From the NCBI GenBank assembly GCA_001513395.1, contig LFTP01000117.1:1-14704 (forward strand): a stretch of DNA of 14,704 bases, read 5' to 3'. Source of the stretch: Clostridia bacterium DTU080 (lineage in GTDB: Bacteria > Bacillota > Limnochordia > DTU080). The notes beneath the pieces are model-generated. The model was not told the origin of the DNA, did no database searches, and saw only the letters and a list, made by a program, of their open reading frames with translations. A program made the translations under genes and the position numbers. Shown here in pieces: positions 6,478-13,508 of the stretch; the stretch's first letter is position 1; each line of letters opens with the position of its first letter.

Positions 6478-7437
6478 ATGAGCAAGTTCCGAGACATCTT
6501 TCGCCCTAGGCAAAGATACGCGAGAGTCAAGCCTCAGACTGCGCCAACACAGGAAGAGGCGAAGGACCAATCGCAGACGCGCGATATGCTCTGGAGCAAG
6601 TGTCCGCAGTGCAAAGGCTTTATATATCGCAAGGATCTTGAGCGCAATCTCGGAGTATGCGATAAATGCCATTTTCATTTTCCCATCGGGGCCAAAGAGC
6701 GTCTGCATCAGTTGATCGATGCTGGGACGGAACCTGAGTTGCTCTTTAATGACTTGGTCACCGTGGATGTGTTGGGCTTTCCGGATTATCAGGCCAAATT
6801 GGCTCGGGATGCCGAAAAGACCGATTTGAACGATTCGGTGGTCATCCATAGGGCCATGATTGGCGGTCATCGGGTGATTTTGGGGATTATGGACTTCGGT
6901 TTTCTGGGGGGCAGTATGGGCGCCGTGACCGGTGAGAGGATTACTCGGGCTTTTGAGCTGGCCACCGCTGAGGGCCTGCCGGTGATCATTGTCTCCAGCT
7001 CAGGCGGGGCGCGCATGCAAGAGGGGATCATTTCTCTGATGCAGATGCAAAAGACCGCCGCCGCGGTTGAGTTGCACAGTCGGGCCGGACTGCTTTATAT
7101 TTCCGTCCTTACGCATCCGACCACGGCCGGGGTATACGGAAGTTTTGCTTCCCAGGGTGATATCAATCTTGCGGAACCCGGGGCTATCGTGGGTTTTGCC
7201 GGACGACCCGTTATCGAGGCGGCTATCGGCAAACGCGTCTCTCCTGACTTGCAAAAAGCGGAGACAGTCTTTGCCAATGGCTTTATTGATGCCATTGTGC
7301 CGCGTCCGGAACTGAAGTCCTTCCTTCACCGACTGCTTGATTTCCACTGTGAGCCCGTGGTTAAGGCGGAAGAGGTTGAAAAAGAGCCTTCCGCAGCGGG
7401 TCATGAATCTGAGCAAAACGCTATGCAAAGGGAGTAA
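6478..7437 (+). CDS. accD: Acetyl-CoA carboxylase carboxyltransferase subunit beta
   Basis: 319 residues from ATG 6478. GGAAAGGGG at 6461-6469 is the ribosome binding site; the upstream in-frame GTG at 6349 would add 43 unfamily-like residues. AccD forms, with AccA, the carboxyltransferase that moves the carboxyl from biotin-BCCP to acetyl-CoA, giving malonyl-CoA for fatty acid synthesis in the cytoplasm. The N-terminal four-Cys zinc ribbon is intact (C42, C45, C61, C64; KCPQC and VCDKC). The crotonase-like core shows DFGFLGGSMGAVTGERITR, IIVSSSGGARMQEG, LTHPTTAGVYGSFASQGD and IGFAGRPVIEA-type signatures. The C-terminus has about 30 extra charged residues. In many Bacillota accA follows accD directly; here the next gene is a cell-wall carboxypeptidase, so AccA must be encoded elsewhere. 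Identification is very secure. Confidence 0.97.
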   Translation: MSKFRDIFRPRQRYARVKPQTAPTQEEAKDQSQTRDMLWSKCPQCKGFIYRKDLERNLGVCDKCHFHFPIGAKERLHQLIDAGTEPELLFNDLVTVDVLGFPDYQAKLARDAEKTDLNDSVVIHRAMIGGHRVILGIMDFGFLGGSMGAVTGERITRAFELATAEGLPVIIVSSSGGARMQEGIISLMQMQKTAAAVELHSRAGLLYISVLTHPTTAGVYGSFASQGDINLAEPGAIVGFAGRPVIEAAIGKRVSPDLQKAETVFANGFIDAIVPRPELKSFLHRLLDFHCEPVVKAEEVEKEPSAAGHESEQNAMQRE

Positions 7438-7443
7438 TAGCAT

Positions 7444-8628
7444 ATGTGGCACAAAAACAGGATGCGAACAAAAGCGGCCTTGGTCGCTGCGGCAGTCGTC
7501 TTATGGTGTGCGCTGGGAGCTTATGCGGCTTCCCCTCTGCCCGAGTTGGACATAGAGGCCGAAGCGGCTATTCTCGTTGATGCGGCAACGGGACAGGTGT
7601 TGTACGAGAAAAACGCCGATTTGCAGCTGCCGCCGGCTAGCATGGCCAAGATCATGACTATGCTCCTAGTTATGGAAGAGGTTGAAGCGGGGCGCATCAA
7701 ACTTACTGACGAAGTCAGAGTGAGCGCACGGGCCGCCCGCATAGGCGGTTCTCAGGTTTATCTAAGAGAGGGAGAAGTATTCACGGTTGAGGAACTTATG
7801 AAGGCTGTGACGATCCACTCGGCCAATGATGCTTCCGTGGCTTTGGCTGAGCACGTGGCTGGTGTCGTGGAGGCTTTTGTCGACCTCATGAACAGGCGAG
7901 CCCGGGAACTGGGCATGAATGACACCTACTACGATAATCCTGACGGTCTGCCTTCGGAGCCGGGACGTCCGCCGACCTTGACCACGGCTCGCGATCTGAC
8001 CATAGTCTCGAGGGAGCTGCTGAAGTATCCTGAGATACTGGAGTGGGCCACGATCAGGATGATCGAGTTTCGGGCCAATCCCAAGACAAATCTGTATAAT
8101 ACAAATAAGCTAATTGGTCGCTATGCCGGATTGGACGGTTTGAAGACGGGGCATACGGATGAGGCGGGTTGGTGTCTGACCGCCACGGCCAAACGAGGCG
8201 ACACCCGGCTGATAAGCGTGGTCATGCGCACGAATAGTGAAGAAGAGCGCCAAGCCCAGACGGTGCGCTTGCTGGACTACGGATTCCGCTACTTCGAGCC
8301 CGTCATCCTTGCCGAGCAAGGTGAGGACGTGGCTACACTCAAGGTGGCCAACGGTTGGCCGGGCGCCCTGCCGGTACAGGCCAAGGAGACGTTTCGTCCT
8401 CTGGTGCCGCGGGGACGTGCTGGTGAGATAGAACTGAAACCTGATTTCGATGGGGTGCGCGCTCCGCTGTCAGCCGGACAAAAGGTCGGTGCCATCGTAG
8501 CCATGCTTGACGGCGAGGAATTGGCGCGCATGGATGTCGTTGTTTCCCAGGATGTCAAACAAGCCAACTTCCTGATTCGCTTTTTCCGCTGGATCGCCAG
8601 AGGGGTGCGCAGCCTGTTCCGCCGTTAG
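7444..8628 (+). CDS. Serine-type D-Ala-D-Ala carboxypeptidase (DacF/PBP5 family)
   Basis: 394 residues from ATG 7444, 6 bases after accD; the AAAGGGAG ribosome binding site overlaps the accD end. It trims the terminal D-Ala from peptidoglycan pentapeptides outside the membrane and so limits cross-linking. A Sec signal peptide covers residues 1-29 (hydrophobic AALVAAAVVLWCALGAYA). All three penicillin-binding motifs of peptidase family S11 are present: S66-M-A-K69 (PASMAKIMT), S125-A-N127 (HSANDAS) and K233-T-G235 (GLKTGHT). A PBP5-type C-terminal beta domain follows at about 288-370. The last 24 residues, with paired aromatics and arginines (FLIRFFRWIARGVRSLFRR), form the amphipathic membrane anchor typical of the family. 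In Bacillota such enzymes include vegetative DacA and sporulation DacB/DacF. Sequence alone does not settle which role applies. Confidence 0.95.
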   Translation: MWHKNRMRTKAALVAAAVVLWCALGAYAASPLPELDIEAEAAILVDAATGQVLYEKNADLQLPPASMAKIMTMLLVMEEVEAGRIKLTDEVRVSARAARIGGSQVYLREGEVFTVEELMKAVTIHSANDASVALAEHVAGVVEAFVDLMNRRARELGMNDTYYDNPDGLPSEPGRPPTLTTARDLTIVSRELLKYPEILEWATIRMIEFRANPKTNLYNTNKLIGRYAGLDGLKTGHTDEAGWCLTATAKRGDTRLISVVMRTNSEEERQAQTVRLLDYGFRYFEPVILAEQGEDVATLKVANGWPGALPVQAKETFRPLVPRGRAGEIELKPDFDGVRAPLSAGQKVGAIVAMLDGEELARMDVVVSQDVKQANFLIRFFRWIARGVRSLFRR

Positions 8629-8719
8629 CGGTCGGTGTATGGGGCAGGAAAGCTTAGTCTGTCGAAGAAAGCATGGCTACGAAAAGCGGCGATCTCGGCA
8701 GTGAAAAAGGAGGCGACAG

Positions 8720-9652
8720 TTGGATCCGTCGGACGCAGTGGTGCTGGCTCCGGCCAAGATTAATCTCGTCTTGGAAGTGGGGAATCGTCGGCCGGACGGC
8801 TATCATGAGCTGGTTACCGTTTTTCAGGCTGTTGCCCTTCATGATCGCATTACCGTGTCTGATACGGACTGCCACGGAGCCTTAACGGTGACCGGTCCGC
8901 AAGCAGGTCCCATGGTGCGGGAGGACTTTCGCCGCAACTTGGCCTGGCAAGCGGCGGCGTTGTTGGCTGATGCCGTCGGCCTGCCGTCCCCCGGTGTACA
9001 TATCCATCTGGAAAAGCACATCCCCGTCGCCGCAGGATTGGGCGGGGGCAGTTCGGATGCGGCCGCGGTGTTGCGACTTTTGGCCAGGTGCTGGGCTGTT
9101 GACGATGAGCGGCTGTTGTGGCGTTTGGCCGCACAGTTGGGGTCGGATGTGCCTTTCTTCCTGTATGGAGGAGCGGCTCTAGGCAGGGGGCGGGGGGAGT
9201 TGCTCACATCGTTGCGCCTGCCACGGATGTGGGTGGTCTTGGCCAACCCCGGTCTGCCCAGCAGTACCGCCTCCGTGTTTCGCCGTTTTGCCGCCGGCGA
9301 CAGGCCCGCCGCCGCCCCCTTAGGCAGCCGTTGTGAAAGAATCGTGCAGATCTTGTGCTCCGAAGGACCCGGGGCCGTGGATGATCGACTCTGGCACAAT
9401 GACTTGGCCGAGGCGGCGTTGGCCGAAGTCCCCGCCACAGGATTGCTCTTGGATGTCTTTCGGGATCTCGGCGCTTTGGGAACTCAAATCAGCGGTAGCG
9501 GAGCCACGGTCTTTGCCGTCGCCGCCGATGCGGCGCATGCTGAGCAGATGAGCGCTCAGATAGCGGAGTATGCGGCTTGGACGTGGTGGGGTCCGACGAT
9601 TATGTCAGAAGGAGAGCTGACCAGTGGGCATTTTGCAACCGGTTGTACCTGA
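8720..9652 (+). CDS. ispE: 4-diphosphocytidyl-2-C-methyl-D-erythritol kinase
   Basis: 310 residues from TTG 8720, set by AAAAAGGAGG at 8704-8713. IspE is the GHMP-family kinase that phosphorylates CDP-methylerythritol in the MEP route to isoprenoid precursors. Family marks are complete: LAPAKINLVLEV with catalytic Lys13, RRPDGYHEL at 23-31, the ATP loop PVAAGLGGGSSDAAA at 102-116, GSDVPFFLYGG with catalytic Asp143, and the GHMP C-terminal QISGSGATVFAV. Length is normal for the family. The 91 bases before it, after the carboxypeptidase gene, contain only an out-of-frame ATG at 8673. The end overlaps the start of the GntR gene by 29 bases, so translation of the two is probably coupled. In Bacillus, ispE also lies just upstream of purR; here two genes intervene. 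Confidence 0.97.
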   Translation: MDPSDAVVLAPAKINLVLEVGNRRPDGYHELVTVFQAVALHDRITVSDTDCHGALTVTGPQAGPMVREDFRRNLAWQAAALLADAVGLPSPGVHIHLEKHIPVAAGLGGGSSDAAAVLRLLARCWAVDDERLLWRLAAQLGSDVPFFLYGGAALGRGRGELLTSLRLPRMWVVLANPGLPSSTASVFRRFAAGDRPAAAPLGSRCERIVQILCSEGPGAVDDRLWHNDLAEAALAEVPATGLLLDVFRDLGALGTQISGSGATVFAVAADAAHAEQMSAQIAEYAAWTWWGPTIMSEGELTSGHFATGCT

Positions 9653-10319
9653 TGACTATAAGCCTCTGCGTGAGCTCGTGTTTGAAGCTATCCGTGAAGC
9701 AATCATCTCCGGGGATCTGAAGCCCGGCCAACATCTCATGGAGAGCGAGTTGGCCAACGATCTGGGCGTCAGCAGAACCCCCGTTCGTGAGGCTTTGCGT
9801 AAGCTTGAACAGGAAGGCTTCGTAGTGATCATAGCCCGTAAAGGAGCTTACGTGGCCGATATCTCCCTCAAAGAGATAGTCGATGTCTTTGAGATTCGCG
9901 GAGCCCTCGAAGGGCTTGCCGCTGAGTTGGCCGCCGAGCGGGCCAGTGATGAGAAGATCGAAGAAATGGAAAGGTGCCTGGTCGAGCTCAGTGCCATGAT
10001 TGAGGCCAAAGACCTGAAGCGCATTGTTGAGATCGACTCCCGATTTCACGAGATCCTTTATTCCTCAAGTCGCAATGAGCGTCTCAGTCAGTTGCTATCG
10101 CTTTTGCGCGAGCAGATTCATCGGTTCCGGACTCGTACCATGACGCATCCGTCGCGCATGCGAGTGGCACTGGAAGAGCACCGCCGCATTATTGAGGCAG
10201 TTGCGGCTCGTGACGGAGCATTGGCTCGACGATTGGCTCAGGAGCATATCGAAAGCGCGGAGAATACTCTCATGTCATTGTTGGCAGTGGACGAGCAAAA
10301 GAGGAAGCGGATCAGATAA
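9624..10319 (+). CDS. FadR-subfamily GntR transcriptional regulator (FCD ligand domain)
   Basis: 231 residues from GTG 9624, with AGAAGGAGAG at 9607-9616. The N-terminal winged helix (about 12-75) has the GntR signature: IREAIISGDLKPGQHL, ESELANDLGVSRTPVREAL and the wing VIIARKGAYVADIS. The C-terminal FCD helical domain (about 85-215) keeps the metal/ligand residues seen in FadR-group proteins: D138 and H142 (EIDSRFHEIL), H186 (LEEHRRIIEAV) and H208 (AQEHIESA). Such proteins usually bind a small organic acid and repress nearby operons. The ligand cannot be read from sequence. It overlaps ispE, and its stop codon abuts the next start with no gap, so it is firmly inside the operon. It may control the cluster itself; no operator was identified. 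Confidence 0.95.
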   Translation: MGILQPVVPDDYKPLRELVFEAIREAIISGDLKPGQHLMESELANDLGVSRTPVREALRKLEQEGFVVIIARKGAYVADISLKEIVDVFEIRGALEGLAAELAAERASDEKIEEMERCLVELSAMIEAKDLKRIVEIDSRFHEILYSSSRNERLSQLLSLLREQIHRFRTRTMTHPSRMRVALEEHRRIIEAVAARDGALARRLAQEHIESAENTLMSLLAVDEQKRKRIR

Positions 10320-11075
10320 ATGCGAGTGGACGCGGTTGTACTGGCCGGAGCAAGAAATGACGGTAGATTACGCCACGTGAGTTCTGCGCCTTACGAGGCG
10401 CTCATAGAGATCGGTGACCGGGTGATGGTCGATTATGTGCTGGCCGCGCTTCGACGTTGCAGCCTGATCAACAGAATTGTCGTCGCCGGTCCCGACGAAT
10501 TGCGTACACGCGTGACAACTTGTGGCGTGGAGTTCACCTCCGCGGGGGACTCCATGATCGAGAGCATTCGCGTGGCGACTGAGTATTTGGATTCCAAAGA
10601 CAAGGTCTTGTTGGTCACGGGAGACATTCCGCTGATCACGGAAGAAGCCATTCTCGATTTTTTGCATCGTTGCCAAAAGGTGCAGGCAGACATATATTAT
10701 CCGGTGGTCAGGCGCGTGACCAACGAGAGCAAATATCCCGGCGTGCGGCGCACGTATATGCATCTCAAAGAGGGCGTCTTTACAGGCGGCAACCTGGTGC
10801 TTTTGCAACCGGCGATAGTCGCTCAATGCCATGACCTGATCGATCAGGCCATCCAGTTGCGGAAAAAACCGCGTCAGCTGGCCAAGCTGTTGGGTGGGCG
10901 CGCCTTTTTTAAGCTGTTGTTCCGACAGCTGTCCATCAAAGAGATTGAAGCCCGGGTGAATGAAGTGCTCGGCTTCGTCGGCGTAGCGATTGTCAGTCTC
11001 TATCCGGAAGTTGGCATAGATGTCGACAAGCCGACTGATCTTGAGATGGCACGTCAAGTCCTGGAAAACCGGTGA
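10320..11075 (+). CDS. MobA-like nucleotidyltransferase-family protein
   Basis: 251 residues from ATG 10320, immediately after the stop of the GntR gene, with a GAGGAAG about 12 bases upstream. The fold is that of the NTP-transferase (GT-A) superfamily: VDAVVLAGARNDGRL at 3-17, a switch to MVDYVLAAL at 36-44, RIVVAGP, the metal-site motif LLVTGDIPLIT at 97-107, FTGGN at 154-158, and a closing DVDKPTDLEMA at 234-244. The nucleotide loop is not the standard LAAGxGxRxGxxK: the Lys is absent from its usual place (PYEALIEI follows instead). It may use a different nucleotide sugar or cofactor precursor, or be catalytically altered. It could be a housekeeping transferase of unknown substrate; similar genes between ispE and purR in other Bacillota are my recollection, not a checked result. 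It ends 9 bases before purR. Confidence 0.85.
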   Translation: MRVDAVVLAGARNDGRLRHVSSAPYEALIEIGDRVMVDYVLAALRRCSLINRIVVAGPDELRTRVTTCGVEFTSAGDSMIESIRVATEYLDSKDKVLLVTGDIPLITEEAILDFLHRCQKVQADIYYPVVRRVTNESKYPGVRRTYMHLKEGVFTGGNLVLLQPAIVAQCHDLIDQAIQLRKKPRQLAKLLGGRAFFKLLFRQLSIKEIEARVNEVLGFVGVAIVSLYPEVGIDVDKPTDLEMARQVLENR

Positions 11076-11084
11076 GGGGGTGTT

Positions 11085-11933
11085 GTGTTGCGTCGTAGCG
11101 AACGTCTAGCTGCCATGGCCAAAATGCTGTCAGACCGACCGTATTGCGTACTCCCTCTGGCAGAGTTTGCTGAACGCTTCGGGGCGGCTAAATCCAGTAT
11201 TAGTGAAGATTTGGCCATCATTCGCAGTGTGTTTGAAAAAATGGGGCTCGGGCGGGTGGAAACCCTGGCCGGAGCGGCCGGTGGCGTGCGCTACATACCG
11301 ATTGTGAGCCCGGAAAGAATACTGGAGACGGTGCAGACCCTATGTCAAGAGCTTTCGGACCCGAAGCGCATCTTGTCGGGCGGATTTGTCTACATGTCTG
11401 ATATCACCGCCTCACCGGCACTCATGTCCACCGTGGGCGAGATCTTTGCCACACGTTTTGCATCCGTGGCTCCCGATGTGGTCGCCACTATAGAGACCCG
11501 GGGAATACCGATTGCCCTCATGACCGCGAAAGCTTTTAACGTACCCCTGGTTATAGTGCGGCGTGCCAGCCGGGCCACGGAAGGTACGGTCGTGACCGTA
11601 AATTACGTGTCGGGTTCCGCCAAGCGTATCGAGACCATGTCTTTGTCCCGCCGGGCTTTGCAGCCGGGGCAGAGAGTGCTGATCATCGATGATTTTATGA
11701 AAGCCGGCGGAAGCGCACGCGGTTTGGTGGATTTGGTCGGTGAGTTGAGGGCGGAAACCGTGGGAATCGGTGTCTTGGTGGAGACTGATCAGCCGAGACA
11801 GAAGCTTGTTCGCGAATACTGCTCGCTTATAGTACTTGATGAAGTGGACGTGGAAAAAAAGCTGGTCCGCGTGCGGCCGAGCGATTGGGTAGCGGCTTTA
11901 TCGTCAGGCCGGGAGCAAAAGACACTGCACTGA
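11085..11933 (+). CDS. purR: Purine operon repressor, PRPP-responsive
   Basis: 282 residues from GTG 11085, with GGTGAGGGGG at 11071-11080; TTG 11088 is an equally possible start and changes only one residue. PurR of Bacillota joins a winged-helix DNA-binding domain (about 1-73, with LAEFAERFGAAKSSISEDLAI) to a phosphoribosyltransferase-like domain. The domain here has VYMSDITASP, the flexible-loop region, and the PRPP motif VLIIDDFMKAGGS at 198-210. In Bacillus it represses purine genes and is released by PRPP. Length and all landmarks fit the family. It ends the tightly packed part of the cluster. The yabJ and spoVG genes that follow purR in Bacillus are absent, and two flavoprotein genes follow after 129 bases instead. 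Confidence 0.97.
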   Translation: MLRRSERLAAMAKMLSDRPYCVLPLAEFAERFGAAKSSISEDLAIIRSVFEKMGLGRVETLAGAAGGVRYIPIVSPERILETVQTLCQELSDPKRILSGGFVYMSDITASPALMSTVGEIFATRFASVAPDVVATIETRGIPIALMTAKAFNVPLVIVRRASRATEGTVVTVNYVSGSAKRIETMSLSRRALQPGQRVLIIDDFMKAGGSARGLVDLVGELRAETVGIGVLVETDQPRQKLVREYCSLIVLDEVDVEKKLVRVRPSDWVAALSSGREQKTLH

Positions 11934-11963
11934 TTCGCCTTGCCATTCAGTTCGGATTTATGA

Positions 11964-11979
11964 TTCCGGCCTCCCGGAA
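11964..11979 (+). terminator. Weak hairpin after purR
   Basis: TTCCGG (11964-11969) and CCGGAA (11974-11979) form a 6-bp stem with a 4-base loop in the 129-base gap between purR and the flavin reductase gene. No T-run follows, so at best it is a partial terminator or processing hairpin. Confidence 0.25.
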
Positions 11980-12062
11980 GCAGGGAAATTCCGCCCGCAT
12001 CCATAAAATGACTGTTGACACCGGGTTTCGAGTTGCACAATCTGCAGAAGGGCGGTCTTGCG

Positions 12063-12623
12063 GTGGAGAAACGAGCGATTGAGCTAAACCGACTCGATTT
12101 ACAACCGTTTTCAGCTTTCGATCCCGACGGGCTGTTGCTTGTTGTCGGCGAAAGCGTGGAAAAGGCTAATGTGATGACTATCGGCTGGGGCACCTTTGGG
12201 ATCATGTGGCGTAAGCCGGTGGTCATGGCTATGGTGCGTCCGACACGTTACACATGGGAGTTTATCAGCGAGGCGGCTGATTTCACGGTGAACTGGTTAA
12301 GCTCCGATAAAAAAGATGCGTTGCAGCTTTGCGGTACCGCCTCCGGCAGAGACATCAATAAGTTTGCTGCGGCCGGATTGCATCCGGTACAAGCCGGCAA
12401 AGTCTCTTCACCGATTCTCGAAGAGAGCGTCTTGTCGCTGGAATGTCGCATCATCTACAAGGACCTTTTGCGTCCGGAGCAATTCATAGATCCCTTATTG
12501 GAGCTGCACTACGGTCAAAAGGACTACCACGGACTGTTTTACGGTGAGGTAGTAGCGGCCACGGGAACAAGCGCATTTTTGCGGAAAGATGAAAAAGACT
12601 GCACGGCATTGCATGCCGACTGA
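12063..12623 (+). CDS. Flavin reductase-like (FMN-binding split-barrel) protein
   Basis: 186 residues from GTG 12063, preferred because AGAAGGGCGG at 12046-12055 precedes it and the protein then begins as family members do. A TTG at 12015 would add 16 residues with no ribosome binding site. The sequence follows the flavin reductase-like domain (PF01613, COG1853): NVMTIGWGTFGIMWRKP, VVMAMVRPTRYTWEFI, FTVNWL, and a GTASGRDINKFAAAGL segment. These proteins bind FMN non-covalently and either reduce free flavin for a partner or act as small oxidoreductases. The nitroreductase gene starts 14 bases later, so the two are probably co-expressed and might share flavin or electrons. The true substrate is unknown. 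Confidence 0.88.
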   Translation: MEKRAIELNRLDLQPFSAFDPDGLLLVVGESVEKANVMTIGWGTFGIMWRKPVVMAMVRPTRYTWEFISEAADFTVNWLSSDKKDALQLCGTASGRDINKFAAAGLHPVQAGKVSSPILEESVLSLECRIIYKDLLRPEQFIDPLLELHYGQKDYHGLFYGEVVAATGTSAFLRKDEKDCTALHAD

Positions 12624-12637
12624 AAGGAGAGATCGTC

Positions 12638-13141
12638 GTGGATGCTCTGCAGGCGCTTCGCACGCGCAGAAGTGTACGTAGGTATGAAGATAAACCCGTA
12701 CCGAGAGAACTCCTCAAAGAGATCGTCGATTGCGCGCGTTTGGCGGCTTCCGGAAGGAACGAACAGCCGTGGGAGTTTGTGGTTGTCACGGAAAAGGCGG
12801 ATCTTCAGGCTCTAGCTGATCTGACCGATCATGGCAAGCACATCGCCACGGCGGGAGCCTGTGTCGCAGTCTTCTGCCGTGATACGACGTACTATATTGA
12901 AGACGGGTCGGCGGCCACGCAGAATCTCCTCGTAGCCGCACATGCTTTGGGATTGGGCACTTGCTGGATCGCAGGAGATAAGAAGGCCTATGCCAAGCCC
13001 GTGGCTTCGTATCTGGACGTACCCGAGGGCTATAAGCTGGTAGCTTTGGTATCGGTGGGCTATCCTGCGGAGACGCCGACTAAGGATAAACGTCCGCTGG
13101 AGGAGGTTCTCCATTGGGGACGCTTCGGACGCCGCGCATAA
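12638..13141 (+). CDS. Nitroreductase-family FMN oxidoreductase
   Basis: 167 residues from GTG 12638, with AAAGGAGAG at about 12623-12631. Nitroreductase-family (PF00881) marks are present: the N-terminal phosphate-binding ALRTRRSVRRYEDKPV (5-20), SGRNEQPWEF (38-47), a helix after GSAATQNLLVAAHALGLGT (90-108), CWIAG, and VSVGYPAE near 139-145. It is at the short end of the family, like the subgroup of small reductases that act as homodimers with one FMN at each interface and use NAD(P)H. Substrates range from quinones and nitroaromatics to dehalogenation targets and cannot be assigned here. It is the last gene of the plus-strand cluster and is followed 28 bases on by a strong terminator. Confidence 0.93.
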   Translation: MDALQALRTRRSVRRYEDKPVPRELLKEIVDCARLAASGRNEQPWEFVVVTEKADLQALADLTDHGKHIATAGACVAVFCRDTTYYIEDGSAATQNLLVAAHALGLGTCWIAGDKKAYAKPVASYLDVPEGYKLVALVSVGYPAETPTKDKRPLEEVLHWGRFGRRA

Positions 13142-13168
13142 AAGCGGCCGTTAAATGTCGTGTATAAA

Positions 13169-13201
13169 GAGGCACCTCGTAAGGGGTGCCTCGGTTGTTG
13201 T
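13169..13201 (+). terminator. Intrinsic terminator closing the accD-to-nitroreductase cluster
   Basis: GAGGCACCTC (13169-13178) pairs with GGGGTGCCTC (13183-13192), ten base pairs with one G-T, closed by a GTAA (GNRA-type) tetraloop. The downstream stretch GGTTGTTGT is T-rich but interrupted. It is placed 28 bases after the nitroreductase stop. Confidence 0.75.
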
Positions 13202-13226
13202 CGGTGACAGACGATTCGCGTATATC
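13198..13226 (+). promoter_or_regulatory. Possible sigma-A promoter for the small gene
   Basis: TTGTCG (13198-13203) and TATATC (13221-13226) are spaced by 17 bases, matching TTGACA and TATAAT at 4 of 6 positions each. Transcription would start near 13233, shortly before the AAAGGAGG at 13252-13259. It directly follows the terminator of the cluster, as expected for a new transcription unit. Confidence 0.4.
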
Positions 13227-13286
13227 GCTCCCGCGGCCTATGTAGACTACTAAAGGAGGCTCAAGTGTTTTTCGGGAGTGATTGTG

Positions 13287-13508
13287 ATGCGGCAAAGCGG
13301 CATCGGCGAGACAGTCGTCGCTCTTATTCCCCGTCGAAAAACGGATGATCGGGATCTGGGATTGCTTTCCGACTTGCGCGAAGCCGTAGCCATGGCCCGG
13401 CGGTATCACCCGGAGCTTGCCCACCGCCATGTCGTCGACGTAGGGCTCAGACGCGAAGGCGATCGCATCCGGGCCACCTTTTTCTTTTCCGGTTCAAAAT
13501 CAAAATGA
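13287..13508 (+). CDS. Small unrecognised protein, start region possibly frameshifted
   Basis: 73 residues from ATG 13287 (GGGAG at 13274-13278 upstream); GTG 13278 is an in-frame alternative. I do not recognise a family. The protein is basic and soluble, with no signal peptide or membrane segment. Its middle (LLSDLREAVAMARRYHPE) looks helical and its end (HVVDVGLRREGDRIRATFFF) like two beta strands. The best ribosome binding site, AAAGGAGG at 13252-13259, instead points to GTG 13265 in the neighbouring frame, which stops at 13348 after 27 codons. Removing one T from the T-run at 13267-13271 would join GTG 13265 to the long frame. The gene ends exactly where folD ends on the other strand. It is probably real given its own promoter-like and terminator-like signals, but unproven. 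Confidence 0.5.
   Translation: MRQSGIGETVVALIPRRKTDDRDLGLLSDLREAVAMARRYHPELAHRHVVDVGLRREGDRIRATFFFSGSKSK

Noticed and set aside
8673..8885. ATG-started frame just before ispE
   Set aside because: Out of frame with ispE and without a good ribosome binding site; the AAAAAGGAGG at 8704-8713 clearly serves the ispE TTG.
8839..9438. 199-codon minus-strand open frame inside ispE
   Set aside because: Shadow of ispE, whose GHMP kinase motifs are complete; translation is compositionally biased.
12015..12043. Perfect TTGACA before the flavin reductase gene as a new promoter
   Set aside because: The hexamer 17 bases on is CAATCT, a poor -10, and the resulting start point would fall on the ribosome binding site.
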